This document shows positions 22,941 through 36,136 of a stretch of DNA of 64,000 nt, piece after piece. Within the stretch, counting starts at the first letter, position 1, and each line of letters opens with the position of its first letter. Both the position numbers and the translations under genes were made by a program. A model generated the notes under the pieces. The model saw only the letters and a list, made by a program, of their open reading frames with translations. It did not search any database and had not been told where the DNA came from. The stretch comes from Malus domestica (lineage: Eukaryota; Streptophyta; Magnoliopsida; Rosales; Rosaceae): contig NC_091663.1 of the NCBI RefSeq assembly GCF_042453785.1, positions 35,700,001 through 35,764,000 on the forward strand, read 5' to 3'.

Positions 22941-25900
22941 ATGGCGATGGCGGTTGGGCCAGCTGCGTCGCCGACTGATGGAGCCGCCCCCGTGTTGGGA
23001 CCCGCAATGATGCCGATGCAGGCTCCGGTGACTGTGGTATCTGACCAGCTGGCGAAGGACGCAATTATCGGGTGGTACAGAGGAGAGTTCGCGGCGGCAA
23101 ATGCAATCATCGATGCCCTCTGCGGCCACCTGACTCAGCTTAGCGGGGGAGGAGGCGCCGAGTACGCCTCTGTTTTCGCAGCGATACATCGGAGAAGGAT
23201 CAATTGGATCCCGGTGCTCCAGATGCAGAGGCACCACTCCATTGCCGATGTGATGCTGGAGCTGCGAAACGTCGGGCCGAAGAAGGTAAGGGTGGAAGAC
23301 TGCGTGGAGAACGGCAACGTTTTGAGAGCAGAAGAAAATTGCAAGAGCGACGAGGTTAAGTCGTGTTTGGACGCCGAGAAAGACAAGGATAGTGACGAGA
23401 AGGTGGCGGAGAGTAATGGAATCGTCGCCGCCGATGAGGTTGCCGAAGAAGAGGCGTCGCCGGATAGCGAGATTACTGATTCAGGTCCGATTCCTTTCCT
23501 CTACAGTTTGGATTTGTTACATACGATTCTGAAATTTGATATGAACTGGTAGAATTTTTTTATTTTTGCGATCGAATTTTTGAAAATATTTTATTCAGCT
23601 GTGTTATTTCCGATTGAAGCTACGTACTGTAGCTGAGAAGGTTTCTTGTATTCTGAAGGGTCCGTTTGGTTGGTGAGAAAAAGAAAAAAAAAACCTTGTT
23701 TGGAATCTAGAGAGCTTTTTGCTCCTGTGTTTGGTTGCCGAGAAAATAACAATGATTTTGCTACATCATTTTCTCTGATTGCAAAAATATATTATTATAT
23801 TAGTTAATAATTTTTGGCCCATTATTTTAGGAGCCAAATGAAAACGTGTTTTTATCTCCGCCCTCCACCAGATCCGAGATTCAAAACAAGTCCGTTTTAC
23901 ATTTCCTTGAAAAACCGTTTCTCCTCATCAATTCAACGTTGCGTTTTGACGGATTGACTTCTAATTTTTCTGGTTTAATAAATATCTCACTTTTTTAATT
24001 AGTAACTTTAACAAAAAAAAATTCGATACTGTTTATCTTAACAAAAAATTATATTTTTACATTAAAAAACTAATTATGATACTATTTATTTTGTTATTAT
24101 CGTTAAAATTTAAAATTTTCAAGTTATTTTCTTTAGTTTTTTTTATATGATATTCTTTCAAAATTTCCAAAAAATAATTGGAAATTAATAAAGTTAAAAA
24201 ATTATTTATTGTGGCTGAATTCTTTTTCCGAGGTTTTAGCGGGGTTTTTCAGAGGCTAGGGGAAAGTTTGGATGCACTCGGTGTCATAGTTAGTTTCTCG
24301 AGATGCGTGCCCTTTGGTTAAAGGGTGGGCGGCGCTTGATCAGAGCCGCTGACGTGACCGCGTGGGGTTTTGTTTGTTGATTCGGTCTGGGTTGTTAGGT
24401 GCCCTTTGACAGAGTGTGGGTGGTCATCCCAACATTAAAATTAGTTATTATTCTGGGGGACAAATGGTCTGCCCTCCTGTTTGGATGTCATTCTCCACGT
24501 TAATATTTTATGATTTTTTTATAAAGTTAATAAGATAAAAAATAATAATAATATAAAATGTTAACATGATTTAAAAACGATTACATAAATAGAGAAAATT
24601 CAAATTTCGAGTAGTGTGTAATCGTGCACATATTGGCCAAAACTAGAAGGACTAGTTGATGTGTTAATAGTGCACATGTAGTTTTTTTTATAAAAAAACT
24701 AATGAAAAGAATTAGAAAATTTGAGTTTTAACAATAAAGATAAAATAAATGATAAAGTAAATAGTACCGGATGCTTTTCGTTAAAATTTATTTTTTTATA
24801 TTCGTGCAAGTTTCGAGTAATGTATGGCACATTGGCAATGTGTGAATAACAACTGGCGGGACACCCGAATCCACTATTCAAGATTCCGATATTCTGAATG
24901 TTTATAGTGGTGCATTGTGTGTAGCTTTACTGCATTTTTGTTTGTTATTGTGTCCTGCCTATTTGGTTGTGCGTGGTGAGTAGCGCTAGGTTTTGCGTTT
25001 TATAAAAGCACTTATGAACGGCAGGTAGAAGCATTGGCTTATAAGGAATAAAGTGCCCATATCACAATTTTTATGTTTTAGAAATTGTGTTCAAGATACG
25101 CATTCCACAATCATAGAAGCTAATTCAATTCTTTGTGGATTTTTTTTATCAGTTGTGAAAGGTCTAGTGTTGGAAATCAATTAAAAATGAAGTAAAAATT
25201 CTTTGTTTAGTTTATTATGTACCGCCTGATTCACGATACTAACAATTAAATCGGTATATAGAGAAGATTATACATGATTTACGGTATTAACAGTAAAAAA
25301 AAAAAAAACACTCTTGTTCTGTTATGTTTCAAAGCTTTGCGTACAATACATGAGTATCACTGATCTATTGCAAATGTGATGTTTGTAGACTCGAATTTGA
25401 TGGAAACTCTGCATCATTTCTGTTTGATAGTTATATTGGCATCGATAGATTCTAGTTCGTTGCTTAATTATACGCTAGCTGACTTCAGAACAACATAAAC
25501 CAACTGGTTTTTGGATCAGTTGGTCTGTCTTAGATTTCGCCTTTGTTAAATAACCTCATTGTATTTCTCCCTTTGTAGTATGTGAATGTTTACGTGAATA
25601 ATTGGTTGTTTAACTTGTGCAACTGTTACTAATTATGATTTATTGCTAGTGAGTTCCTTTGATTACCGAATGCATTTTTTTTAACAATTCGATTGCATAC
25701 TTTTACTGCAGGTTCACAAGAAGCGCAGCTCAATTCAGTAAACGAGGAGATATGCTCTAATCATGACGAGTGTGAGGAGCGTCGTACCCAGATCAAATTG
25801 ACGAAAGGTTTCTCAGCAAAGGAGTTGGTCAGAGGGCGTATGGTGAGTTATTTCTTCAGTCTAATATTACTGTATAAGAGAGAAGCGAAAGAGTTGGTTA

Positions 25901-27541
25901 TGCTGTATATGCTTGTAAGAAAATCAGGTAGCTATTTATTACTGACTAGCAGATAACCGAAACTGGCAGGTGAATGTCGTGAAAGGGTTAAAGCTATACG
26001 AGGACATATTCACTGACACCGAACTCTGCAGATTGACTGACTTCGTAAATGATCTCCACACGGCTGGACTTAATGGAGAGCTCTCAGGTAAAGGAATCCC
26101 TTGTTTGTGAAACTCATCCAGGGTTCTATCTTGTTAAATGTGGTCTTGTAGATATCCATTTGTTCTTAAAAAAATTCGCTTCTGAAGTTTGAATGCGAAA
26201 TCATTTCCATGTAGCTTTATCGAGGCTAACTCGATTTTTAACATAGGAAAGGCTACTCTAAGTTATCAGTATTCATTCAAGAATCTAACTCTTATCTTCT
26301 TGACTGAATACAGGCGAGACCTTCATTTTGTTCAACAAGCAGGTTAAGGGAAACAGGAGAGAGCTGATTCAGTTTGGCGTTCCAATTTTCGGGCAGATCA
26401 AGGAGGACACTACAAGTAATAACCGAAACTAGTAATGCATACTTGAACTATTTTATAAATGTCATTCAGTTTGTCAAATTCCGGACAGGGCCTTATACTA
26501 AATACCGAAGCTAACTTTAATTTGTTTTTATAGACAATATAGGGCCGATTCCAGCTCTTCTCGAAGATGTGATTGATCATTTTGTACTATGGCAGTTAAT
26601 TCCGGAGTATAAACGACCGAATGGTTGCATCATCAACTTCTTTGATGAGGTATTCTATGTTTTGCTTGCTGCATTGTCTTGTTACCGCCTCTGCTATTGT
26701 TTACTAGGAACATAGCTGCAAAGAGGGCGCTTCACGGCATTGGTTTGTGTTATGAGTCTTTGTTTATGCAGTTTCATTTTAATTTAAGAGAGAAACAGTT
26801 CTAATGGCAATCATTCTTTTGCAGGGAGAATATTCACAGCCATTCCTGAAACCACCCCATTTGGACCAGCCCATCGCCACTCTTCTCCTCTCTGAATCAG
26901 CAATGGCTTTCGGGCGCACCCTTCTAAGCGATAATGATGGGAACTACAAGGGGCCGCTGATGCTATCGCTGAAACAAGGGTATGTACTCTTAGATCTTTC
27001 AGTTTCACGTATCTTTTCACGGTGATTGAAAAGCGAAAACGTTGAATGTTTTAACTTCTGCAGATCCCTTTTAGTCATGAGGGGAAACAGTGCTGACATG
27101 TCACGACACGTGATGTGTCCATCTCCAAACAGAAGGGTGAGCATTACATTCTTCAGAGTCCGAGTAGACTCCAACCAGTTCCAGTCGCCCCAAACTCCAA
27201 CCCACAATGGTGCCATGACTCTATGGCAACCCGGGATGGTGAGCCCATACGCGGTACCAGATGGAGCAGCTCTCAATGGTTATGAGGCAATGGATGTGAT
27301 GCCCAAATGGGGTGTCCTTCGTGCTCCAGTAGTCATGATAACCCCCGTTCGTCCCATGGTAATGAGCCCTCGAAAAGTTCCTCAAAGTGGTACCGGGGTT
27401 TTCTTGCCCTGGACCAGGGGGTCAAGAAAACCAGCAAAGCATCTTCCACCTCGCGCCCAAAAGGGACGGCTTATGGCACTCCCTTCCCCAGCAGAAACAC
27501 ATGTGGCAGATTCCACTTCTGAGCCCGGCATCAGTGTCTAA
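22941..27541 (+). CDS. ALKBH10B: ALKBH10B-type RNA N6-methyladenosine demethylase (547 aa)
   Basis: Seven exons with GT..AG junctions keep one frame: 22941-23484, 25712-25842, 25970-26087, 26314-26415, 26534-26649, 26825-26979, 27064-27541 (1644 nt). The N-terminal conserved block ALIGWYRGEFAAANAIID-like (here DAIIGWYRGEFAAANAIIDA) and IHRRRINWIPVLQMQ mark the plant ALKBH9/10 group. An acidic linker follows, then the AlkB fold: LYEDIFTDTELCRL, FNKQVKGNRRELIQFG, INFFDEGEYSQPF. Iron ligands are H349 and D351 in PPHLDQP and H404 in MSRHVMCPS; the following PNRRVSITFFRVR supplies arginines for 2-oxoglutarate. The C-terminus is proline-rich. The Arabidopsis orthologue removes m6A from mRNA and promotes flowering. 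Intron 1 is 2.2 kb and holds MITEs. All key residues are intact, so it looks functional. Confidence 0.93.
24001..24145 (+). repeat. 'TTTTAACGAAAAG' MITE, copy in ALKBH10B intron 1
   Basis: AACTTTAACAAAAAAAAATT, then ATACTGTTTATCTTAAC, ATGATACTATTTATTTTG and TTTTCAAGTTATTTTC follow the order seen in the better copy at 44137. It is decayed. A second, reversed partial copy lies at 24698-24792 in the same intron. Confidence 0.5.
24698..24792 (-). repeat. 'TTTTAACGAAAAG' MITE, partial reversed copy
   Basis: AAAACTAATGAAAAG at the left and GCTTTTCGTTAAAATTT at the right are the reverse complement of the family ends; the centre keeps GAGTTTTAACAATAAAGA. Confidence 0.45.
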
Positions 27542-28831
27542 CGGAAGAACGAAGGTCCGAAGTTAGCCAGAGGCAGCCCTGGGTCCAAAAACCATGTGAA
27601 TCAGCAGAGTTTGCGTTCACGTTCGCACTTGTGTTCTGCAGGAGTATTTTCTTGTTGTACAAACAGAGCCTAGGTGCTGTAAGATTAGGGTTGAAGGGGT
27701 GATTACAGTACTTTTTTCTTGGATGGTGTATGGCCTTCAGATTTAGTAGAGTATCAAAATTGTGGGGTGTGAATTTTAGCTCAAGTAAAAGGAGCTGAAT
27801 TTTGTATTATGTTGAAAGTTTTTTTAAACTATTTTATTCACATAGTCCTTCCTTCCGATTTATGGCCGCAAATTTTTTTATACAAGCGATATTTAGGTGA
27901 AGGGGATCCAAACACAAGACTTCCAGTGCAAGGACAAATGCGCTAAACCACGCTTCTTGCGGATTTAGGGCCATTACATTGAAACCAAGAGTGGAAAAAG
28001 AAACATAACACAACAAAAAAACTGACTGAAAACAATTATCGCAAATCCGTCCTTTTTAAATGATAAGAAAAACTAATGAAAATGGTTTGAAAACTTTTGA
28101 GTTTTAATCAAAAGGACAAAAATGTGTTGTAACTTGTAAGTGAATAATACCAAGAGTGACTTTTTAGATTAAAAATATTATTTTCGTTAAAAGTGAACCG
28201 TATCAGAAGTGTTACGTTAAAACTCCCATTATTATAATGGAGAGTTTTGAACGCTGAACCTAACCTATTTCTGTCAAAACAAAGGACTCTAAGGGGCATC
28301 AAGATCCTTCATCAGTGGGGAAAAATCTGCATGCTTTCGACATTACACTTATCAATATCAACGCACAGCTACTACTTACTGCACCAAGGAGTCAATAGAT
28401 GAAGGGGTTCGGTAGGCATACAAGCATATGCAACAACTTTCTCTTGGATGAGAAACGGCCAACTCTTTTGGCAGTATTAGAACCCATGGCTACGTTGTGG
28501 GCATCTGTTCAGTGCAAATGCCGCAGAAGGGACTGCATATAATTCACATTAAAAACGTGAAAACCGCGCTTCATAAGTAGATCTAGCACATGCTTTGGAA
28601 TGCATGTGGTTCGACACACCTCCTGATTTCCTTCGAGATGCGTTGCTTCAGTCGTGCTGTTTGATTAGGACATCTCTCGCACCAGGTGGAACAAGAGGGG
28701 GTCAGGTGGGACCGAAACACAGAAATTCTCGAGTTTTCACAAGACATGCCTATGACGTAGTTAGACGCTCCTACTAAGTCATTATCCAACAACATCTAAA
28801 TAAACTTTTGCTAAGGAAGTCTCAGATATAA
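27542..28831. other. 3' UTR of the ALKBH10B-type gene and spacer
   Basis: The first 250-300 bases are likely 3' UTR. The rest holds a reversed 'TTTTAACGAAAAG' MITE (28063-28227) and unremarkable DNA. No gene is recognised. Confidence 0.5.
28063..28227 (-). repeat. 'TTTTAACGAAAAG' MITE, reversed copy
   Basis: Reads in reverse as GGGAGTTTTAACG.., with AAAAGTCACTCTTGGTATTA in the middle and CATTAGTTTTTC at the far end, matching 44137-44302. Confidence 0.6.
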
Positions 28832-29100
28832 GGGTGCGTTTGGTACGCAGACGGAACGGAACGGAACGGGACGGGACGAAGGTGTAATTTTTGAAAAAAA
28901 CATGGGGTATATTTGTCTTAAAATGGTAAAACATTGCGTTCCACAAACGTGGAACAAACCCGTTCCAGGGGGGGAGGTGGAACGCAAAAACACTCAAAAT
29001 CTGTCCCGTGGAACAGCCCGTTCCACCCATTTTTGGCGCACCAAACGCGGGACGGAACGCCTCGTCCCGTTCCGTCCCGTCCCACGTACCAAACGCACCC
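28832..29100. mobile_element. Tourist-like (PIF/Harbinger) MITE, complete
   Basis: Terminal inverted repeats GGGTGCGTTTGGTACG at both ends and a TAA target duplication (28829-28831, 29101-29103). Inside each end are short repeats of GGAACGGGACGG. The 3-bp T(A/T)A duplication is the hallmark of PIF/Harbinger. It lies about 160 bases beyond the stop of the BSD-domain gene. Confidence 0.85.
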
Positions 29101-29260
29101 TAAGGGAACCTATTTGCATTTTAAACCAACTGATACAAAACAAAAGGGAAAATTTTAAAAGAATCCCCCCTTACATATATTACACTTAAAAAACAAATTG
29201 GGGGAGTACAAAAAATTTCGTGCCTAAATAGAACCAAGAACTTTCAAATTTACTTGCTAC

Positions 29261-30664
29261 TCAAGTTTTAGCTGGTACATCATCATCGTCATCCTCAATA
29301 TCCCAGCTTAAATCTTCTTCTTCTTCTTCAGCTGCAGTACTGAGCCGCTTTCGGAGCTCGGCTTTATCAGTAGGACTTCCACTTCCACCACCATGGCTAA
29401 CTTTTTTATCATCAATGCTGCTAAGATCCTCAATCTCATCCCACCCAAGGTCTTCTGCCTCCGGCGTTTCATTGTCTTTACCGGATTCAGCAGCCCCATT
29501 CTTCTTCCCTTCCACTGCCGCTTTCTCCTCCGATTTCAATGGTAAATCTTTCTTCCCGGAATCCCCTTCTACCTGCATTTTCTTTTTGGACTCCTTTTCG
29601 CCACTCAACTCCAAAGCACTACCCTTCTTCTGATCAACAACTTGAGATTCCCCAACAGGGCTGCTCTCTTCCATAACAATCTTTTGCTCAGAATCTTTGC
29701 TGACCAATTCGCTATTCGCGGCTAAATCGCCCTTCTTCAACACCACATTAGTCTCTTCACTAACACTGCTCCCCTCTCCCACATTATTGGAACTCTTCTC
29801 TCCAACCTCATTCCCAACCCTCAAGTCCTCAACTCTCCCATCTTTACCAGAACCTTCAGCAGCTACTTCAGTACTTTTCCCCGAATTCTCTTTCGACACC
29901 ACATTGCTCACATTGTCATCATACTCATCATCATCAACATCCCAACTTAACTCCTCATCCTCCTCAACAGAAATCGCCCGCTTAACGAGATTCACTCTCA
30001 CTTCCTCAGCCTGCCTCAGCTTATGAACCCTATAAAAGTAACTACACCAAAAGCTTTCGTGATCAACGCTATTCGAAACAACACTTTTGTAAATCCCCTC
30101 CATAGCTCCGTTTTCTTTGAAAAGCCTCCCAATTTCTTCACCTTTCTCCTCCAAATCAAACCCAGATTTCCATTTTTCGTAATCATCCAAATCCTCAGGC
30201 TCCTCGCAGTAAGTGCTAGGGTCACCCTGAATCGCACGCACCTGAGCGTCAAACCTACTGTACCGTTTCGAATTCAAGCCCTGCTGAGAGCTAAAGCTTT
30301 GATCTTTGGCATCGGAGGAATCCGCTTCGTCGTCGGCAAGGATCGCGTCCTTGCCCTGAGCGATGATCTCGGCCGTCCCTTTCAGCACTGTGTTCCCGAA
30401 CTTGTCGATGACGTGCCCCACCGTCTCCAACGACCCCTGAGCCACCTCCATCTCTTTCTTCAGACCCGACCCGAATTCCTGCAGGTCGCGGCGGTATGTC
30501 TCAATCACCGACTCGGATTTGGTCGCTAGGGTTTTGATCAGATCGCCGAAATTCCATCCGCCGGTGTTGCCGGTACGGTTGGGATTGGGTTGGGTCGTTG
30601 GGGATTCGGATTCGGGGTAGGAGGGATCTGGGTCGTCGGAGAATACGGATTTGAAGAAATTCAT
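29261..30664 (-). CDS. BSD-domain protein (467 aa)
   Basis: A single reverse-strand exon. The chosen start is the ATG at 30664 (MNFFKSVFSDDPDP), the usual beginning of this plant family. After an N-terminal helical region (residues about 32-100), the BSD domain spans about residues 150-230 and keeps the FWxxYF signature in ESFWCSYFYRVHKLR. The C-terminal half is acidic and repetitive, with two SWD(V/I)DDDE-type motifs and a final DLSWDIEDDDDD. BSD domains occur in TFIIH p62 and synapse-associated proteins; the plant protein's role is not settled. The frame stays open upstream to an ATG at 30781, but that extension is encoded by a GA microsatellite and is probably leader. The gene is convergent with the demethylase gene. 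Confidence 0.88.
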   Translation of the reverse strand: MNFFKSVFSDDPDPSYPESESPTTQPNPNRTGNTGGWNFGDLIKTLATKSESVIETYRRDLQEFGSGLKKEMEVAQGSLETVGHVIDKFGNTVLKGTAEIIAQGKDAILADDEADSSDAKDQSFSSQQGLNSKRYSRFDAQVRAIQGDPSTYCEEPEDLDDYEKWKSGFDLEEKGEEIGRLFKENGAMEGIYKSVVSNSVDHESFWCSYFYRVHKLRQAEEVRVNLVKRAISVEEDEELSWDVDDDEYDDNVSNVVSKENSGKSTEVAAEGSGKDGRVEDLRVGNEVGEKSSNNVGEGSSVSEETNVVLKKGDLAANSELVSKDSEQKIVMEESSPVGESQVVDQKKGSALELSGEKESKKKMQVEGDSGKKDLPLKSEEKAAVEGKKNGAAESGKDNETPEAEDLGWDEIEDLSSIDDKKVSHGGGSGSPTDKAELRKRLSTAAEEEEEDLSWDIEDDDDDVPAKT

Positions 30665-30712
30665 GGAGGAAAATTTGGGAAAGCAGAGGGATTGGGAATT
30701 ACCAGAAAATTG

Positions 30713-30734
30713 GAGAGAGAGAGAGAGAGAGAGA
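30713..30734. repeat. (GA)n microsatellite in the BSD-gene leader
   Basis: About eleven GA units lie 49 bases upstream of the chosen ATG; on the sense strand this is a CT-rich leader. Confidence 0.9.
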
Positions 30735-30781
30735 TGGGAATTTAGGAATGTTAACGTGCGCTTGAAGTGTAGAGCGCACAT

Positions 30782-31521
30782 CAGTGAGTTGGCTCAAGTG
30801 TGGGCTTTAACTACGCAGATGGGTCCAACATAAAGAATGGACTGGAGGCCCAATTATTTGAATGGACTGTGTGCCTAATTCTTTGTGATAGACCCAACAT
30901 TGAGCAAGACCCACCTATCAAGCAGGGACGACGGTAGAGCGTAGTGATATTATCGAAAGCTGTGACTTAGCCTAAGCTTCTCACCTCCTCTTGAGTATAA
31001 ATATATCTTTGTATCAAAAATATTAAAAATAAAAAATAATGTTGTTAAGTTATTGGATGAATAACATGTTAATTGTCCCAAGAACTCGAATCGACACGAA
31101 GGTCTGACACCTTCATGTCGGATCTTCCCCGTATGGGGTTGTACCGTAAGTTCCATGAGTTGGGTTGTTAGGCTATTAAAGTAGCATCGTCTAGCACAAT
31201 GAAAAGTCTATCAAGAGACCCCTCCAAGATATTTGTGGATTTGTGGATATATCTGTAATTTTCATCGCATACAGTTTATACTTGTCGAAATAAAATGGCA
31301 CATACTAAAAACGAGTCTGTATTTAACTGACTAATATATACGTATGATGTATAAATCGTAGCAAAAAATGCTAGAAAGACTACATTTTATAGACCACATT
31401 TAAATCATCGCTCTAATAGAGATGAGACACCAAATTTTATATGTAGGAGCATTACCCTAATCACAATTCCTAAGATTTGTTAAAAAGTCGTGCAGTGCAG
31501 GAGAAGCTTAATAGTAAGCAG
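30782..31521. other. BSD-gene promoter and spacer
   Basis: GGCCCA/TGGGCT (site II-like) motifs occur within about 200 bases of the BSD gene. The remainder is AT-rich spacer leading to the copia insertion site. No gene is seen. Confidence 0.45.
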
Positions 31522-31925
31522 TGATAAACCTACATTTCCTCCAGGTCAGCACACCACTCCATGTCAGCAATCCATGCAGTTCGATCTACCTGAGTCATGT
31601 GCTGCTAAGCCATGTGCTGCTGACTTGACCTGAGTCATATGCTGCTAAGCCATGTGCTGCTGACTTGAAATGATTACTCTAAATGGAAGCCATGAGACCT
31701 TGTCGAAGATGCTGATGAAGATGGACAGAAGAATATTGTATAAACTCACACAGCTAGACAAACACTTTCTGGTAGTTGTTTATTGCATGCGTGACCTTTA
31801 TTATTGCATGCGTGTATGTAAATCTTGTATAAAGAACATGCTGCTGTTGAAGAGCAGCAAGGACTGAATTCAATTGAGTTGAGTTTATGAAATCAGTCTC
31901 TATAAACCTAGTTTAAATTCTTTCA
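31522..31925 (+). repeat. Left LTR of the copia element
   Basis: 404 bp, TG..CA termini, nearly identical to 36137-36540. It carries short internal direct repeats (CATGTGCTGCTAAGCC-type and TTATTGCATGCGTG) and a TATA-like TATAAAGAAC near its 3' third. Confidence 0.95.
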
Positions 31926-34900
31926 TGGTATCAAAAAGCTGAAAGTCTCACGACACAACCATTTTTTTTTTCCATGGCTTCTCAATTTACTTCTCTTACC
32001 CTCCCAAATGCCTCCCATTTTCTCACCATCAAACTTGATCGTACCAACTACCCCCTTTGGCAAGCTCAAATGCTTCCACTTCTTCGTAGCCGAAACCTTG
32101 TTTCCTTTATCGATGGAACCAGTCCATGTCCTTCTGCATTCTTGAAAGATGCGAATGGTAACCTCACTGACGCAGTCAATCCTGCGTTTGAAATCTGGGT
32201 TCAACAAGATGCCACAGTCCTGTCGTGGATTAACTCCTCTGTTCACCCAACTATTCGTGCTGCCTTAATTGGGAAAACTAGCTCCCATTCTGCCTGGACG
32301 ACCTTACGTGACCGCTATGCTTCGCAGTCCACCGGTCGTCTCCTTCAGCTTCGTAGTGAGCTGATGAATACTCATCGAGGTGACTCTTCCATTTCTGAAT
32401 TCTTGGATAAGATTAATTGTCTTGCAGATACTCTCTCTCTCTCTGGTGCTCCCGTTTCAGATTCGGACATCGTTGCCATCATTCTTAATAATGTTGGTCC
32501 TGCTTATGAAAGCACGGTTGCCTCCGCCCAAGCCCGTCACGAGGCGATTACGTACAGTGCTTTGGAAGCACTCATTCTTGGTGCTGAACGCCGCCAGAAA
32601 ATGCATTCTGCTTTCACTGCAGATACCGGCCCTACTGCATTTGCAGCCACCCGTAATGGTGGTCGTCCATCTCCTCCCTTTAGAGGCCGTGGCTCCTCCT
32701 CCGGGCTTCGAGGTCGTGGCAATGGCGGTCGTAGCTCATTTTCCCGTCACGGATCATCCCATGGCTCTCCATCTCGCCAACCTGATGGCCTCCTTGGTCC
32801 TGCTCCCTCTCAGACCTCCTTTCCTAATGGCAGGCTTCAATGCCAAATTTGTACTCGCTATGGCCATTCCGCAATTGACTGCTACAACCGTCTTAACATG
32901 TCCTATGAAGGGTGCGTTCCAGCACCAAAGCTTCAGGCTTATGCTGCCAGTGCTCCCACAATCCAGAATTAGCTTTTCGATTCTGGAGCCAATGCCCACA
33001 TAACTAATGATCCTGCTCAGGTGACGAATGCTCGACCATATCACGGTACTGATCAAGTGAATGGCGTCGTTGGAGGAACAGGTTTGAAAATCTCTCATGT
33101 TGGTAACACTTGCATTCGTACACCCCAAGCCTTTTTTCATCTCCCAAACACATTACTTTGCCCTAATGCATCCACTAATATCATTTCCATTCATCGCTTC
33201 ACCACTGATAATAATTGTTCTCTAACTTTATTCCCACACGCCTATCGTGTTCAGGACCTTCACACGGGGAAGATGCTTTTCCACGGCCGGAGTAACAATG
33301 GATTCTACCCCTTCTCAACAGTTTCATCATGCACTAAAGGAGTCTCTGCATTCCTAGGTGCTAGGGTGTCCAATTCCATTTGGCACTCTAGATTAGGTCA
33401 TCCATCTTTTCATGTTTTGCAAAATTTAATTTCTAGCAATAAGTTGCCTATCAATGGCGTTGTAACAAGAGCATTTTGTCAGTCTTGCCCTCTGGGCAAA
33501 AGTCACAAGTTACCTTTTAGTTTATCTAATTCAAAATCGTCATTTCCTTTGCAATTGGTCCATTCAGATGTATGGACTTCTCCTACTGTTTCAATTAATG
33601 GTTTTAAATACTATGTAGTTTTTATCGATGATTTCTCTCGATATTCTTGGTTGTATCCATTAAAATTCAAATCTGATGTCTTTTCTACATTTGTTGCTTT
33701 CAAGAAATTAGTTGAAAATATGTTTAATACCACCATTAAATCTTTTCAAACTGACGGGGGAGGTGAGTATCTTAGTAACAATTTCAAAGCTTTCTTGACT
33801 CATCATGGTATTCATCATCGCTTATCTTGCCCACATCATCCTGAACAAAATGGAATTTCAGAGCGTAAACATCGCCATCTTGTTGAAACTGGCCTCACTC
33901 TTCTTGCCCATTCCTCATTTCCCACATCCTTTTGGGATGATGCATTTCATACCGCCAATTATTTGATAAATCGTTTACCCACTAAAGTTTTACATAATGA
34001 CTCTCCCTTTCAAAAACTCTTTCACAAATCTCCTCAATATGATTTCCTAAAGGTTTTTGGGTGTGCATGTTTTCCATATTTTCGACCATATAATAGTAAT
34101 AAACTTCAGTTTCGTTCCAAACGTTGTGTTTTTCTTGGCTACTCTTTAAATCACCAAGGTTATAGATGTCTTGACATGTCTACAGGAAAAATTTTTGTGT
34201 CTCGTCATGTTGTATTTGATGAAACTTGTTTCCCATATAAAGAATCCATTACTCCCGTGTCTCCATCACCAACCATTTCCACCGACACTATGACATTAGA
34301 CATAGGTCCATCCCTCCCATACCGCCCACAGTCACCTCCCATCCCTCCTAACCCTACTCCACCACCTCTACCCTCAACCGTCACTCCCACGCCTACTCCT
34401 CCCTTAATATTACCTATCCCTACTCCCCCTATATCCACTCCTCTAGGACCCACGAATGCAAGTCACATTCCTTCTACATCCTCTTCTTCTCAGAGGATCC
34501 TTCCACCTACTCATTCTATGACCACACGTGCCAAGGATGGGATTCACAAACCTAATCCCAAATATGCATTTACTTCTACTGTCACTAATCTTGTGCTTGA
34601 GCCTACTTGTTTTACCCAGGCTAACAAATCTCCAGAATGGCGCCAGGCCATGGCAGAAGAGTTTACTGCCCTCTTACGCACTGGAACATGGTCATTGGTT
34701 CCCTTTGTTCCCTCCATGAATGTGCTTCCCAATAAATGGGTATATCGGATCAAACGGCATTCTGATGGTTCAATACAGCGGTATAAGGCTCGATTAGTCG
34801 CCAATGGCTATCACCAACAAGATGGTATTGATTATGACGAGACGTTCAGTCCGGTAGTTACTCATGCAACCATTCGCCTCGTCCTCTCAGTTGCTCTTCA

Positions 34901-36136
34901 CTTCAACTGGCCTATCAGACAACTTGATGTTCAGAATGCTTTCTTACATGGTTCTTTAGCAGAGGTTGTTTATATGCGGCAGCCTGTAGGATTTGTGGAC
35001 TCTCAGTTTCCAAATCATGTCTGTCGCTTGCACAAATCACTATATGGTCTCAAACAGGCACCCCGTGCCTGGTTTCAATGTTTCTCCCACCATCTTGAAG
35101 ATCTAGGGTTTCAGGCATCCCTCGCAGATTCGTCGTTGTTCACATATTTTAATGGGTCCACTGTCATTTACTTATTGATCTACGTTGATGACATCCTTGT
35201 TACGGGTAATAACCCTTCTCATATCTCTCAGCTTATTCAACAACTTGGTCAAAAGTTCTCCATGAAGGACTTAGGTCCTTTGCATTATTTTCTGGGCATG
35301 GAAATTCAGCGGACACCCACTGCCATGTATCTTACTCAATCCAAGTACATCCTGGACCTTCTCAAAAAGACAAATATGTGTGATGCAAAACCTCTCACCA
35401 CTCCCGCTACCACTGGACGCAAGTTAAGTCTCTATGAAGGTGAACCTTTATCTGATGGCACACTTTTTCGGAGTATCGTTGGCGCTCTCCAATACCTTCT
35501 CTTCACGAGACCGGATATTCCTTTCGCCGTCAATCAGGTCTGTCAATATATGCATTCTCCCACCACTACTCACTGGGCTGCTGTAAAACGCATACTTCGA
35601 TACTTGAAAGCCACTCCTGATCACGGCATTGTTTATAAACCTAGCTCTCTCACCCTCACTGCCTTTGCTGATGCCGATTATGCCGGGGATCCTGACGATC
35701 GGTGCTCAACTGGGGGTTATTGCATTTTTCTGGGTGATAATCTCGTCTCTTGGAGCTCCAAGAAACAGCGCGGGGTGTCTCGATCCAGCACTGAGGCCGA
35801 GTACAGACAGCTGGCTTATACGGCAGCCACTTTATCTTGGTTCCGCCATATCTTTCGTGACCTGCACCTTTCTCTTTCTCCACCACGGTTGTGGTGCGAC
35901 AATATCAGTGCCCTTGCTGTTGCCTCTAATCCTGTATATCAGGCGCGAATGCGACACGTTGAAGTTGACTACCACTACGTTCGCGAAAAGGTCGTCCGCA
36001 AAGAACTACAAGTTGGCTATGTTGCCACTGCTGATCAAATTGCAGACTTTCTCACCAAAGGTCTGTCCTCTCCTCGTTTCCGTTATCTACTCTCCAAGCT
36101 TCTCGTGCGTCCACGCCCGCTTCGCTTGCGGGGGCG

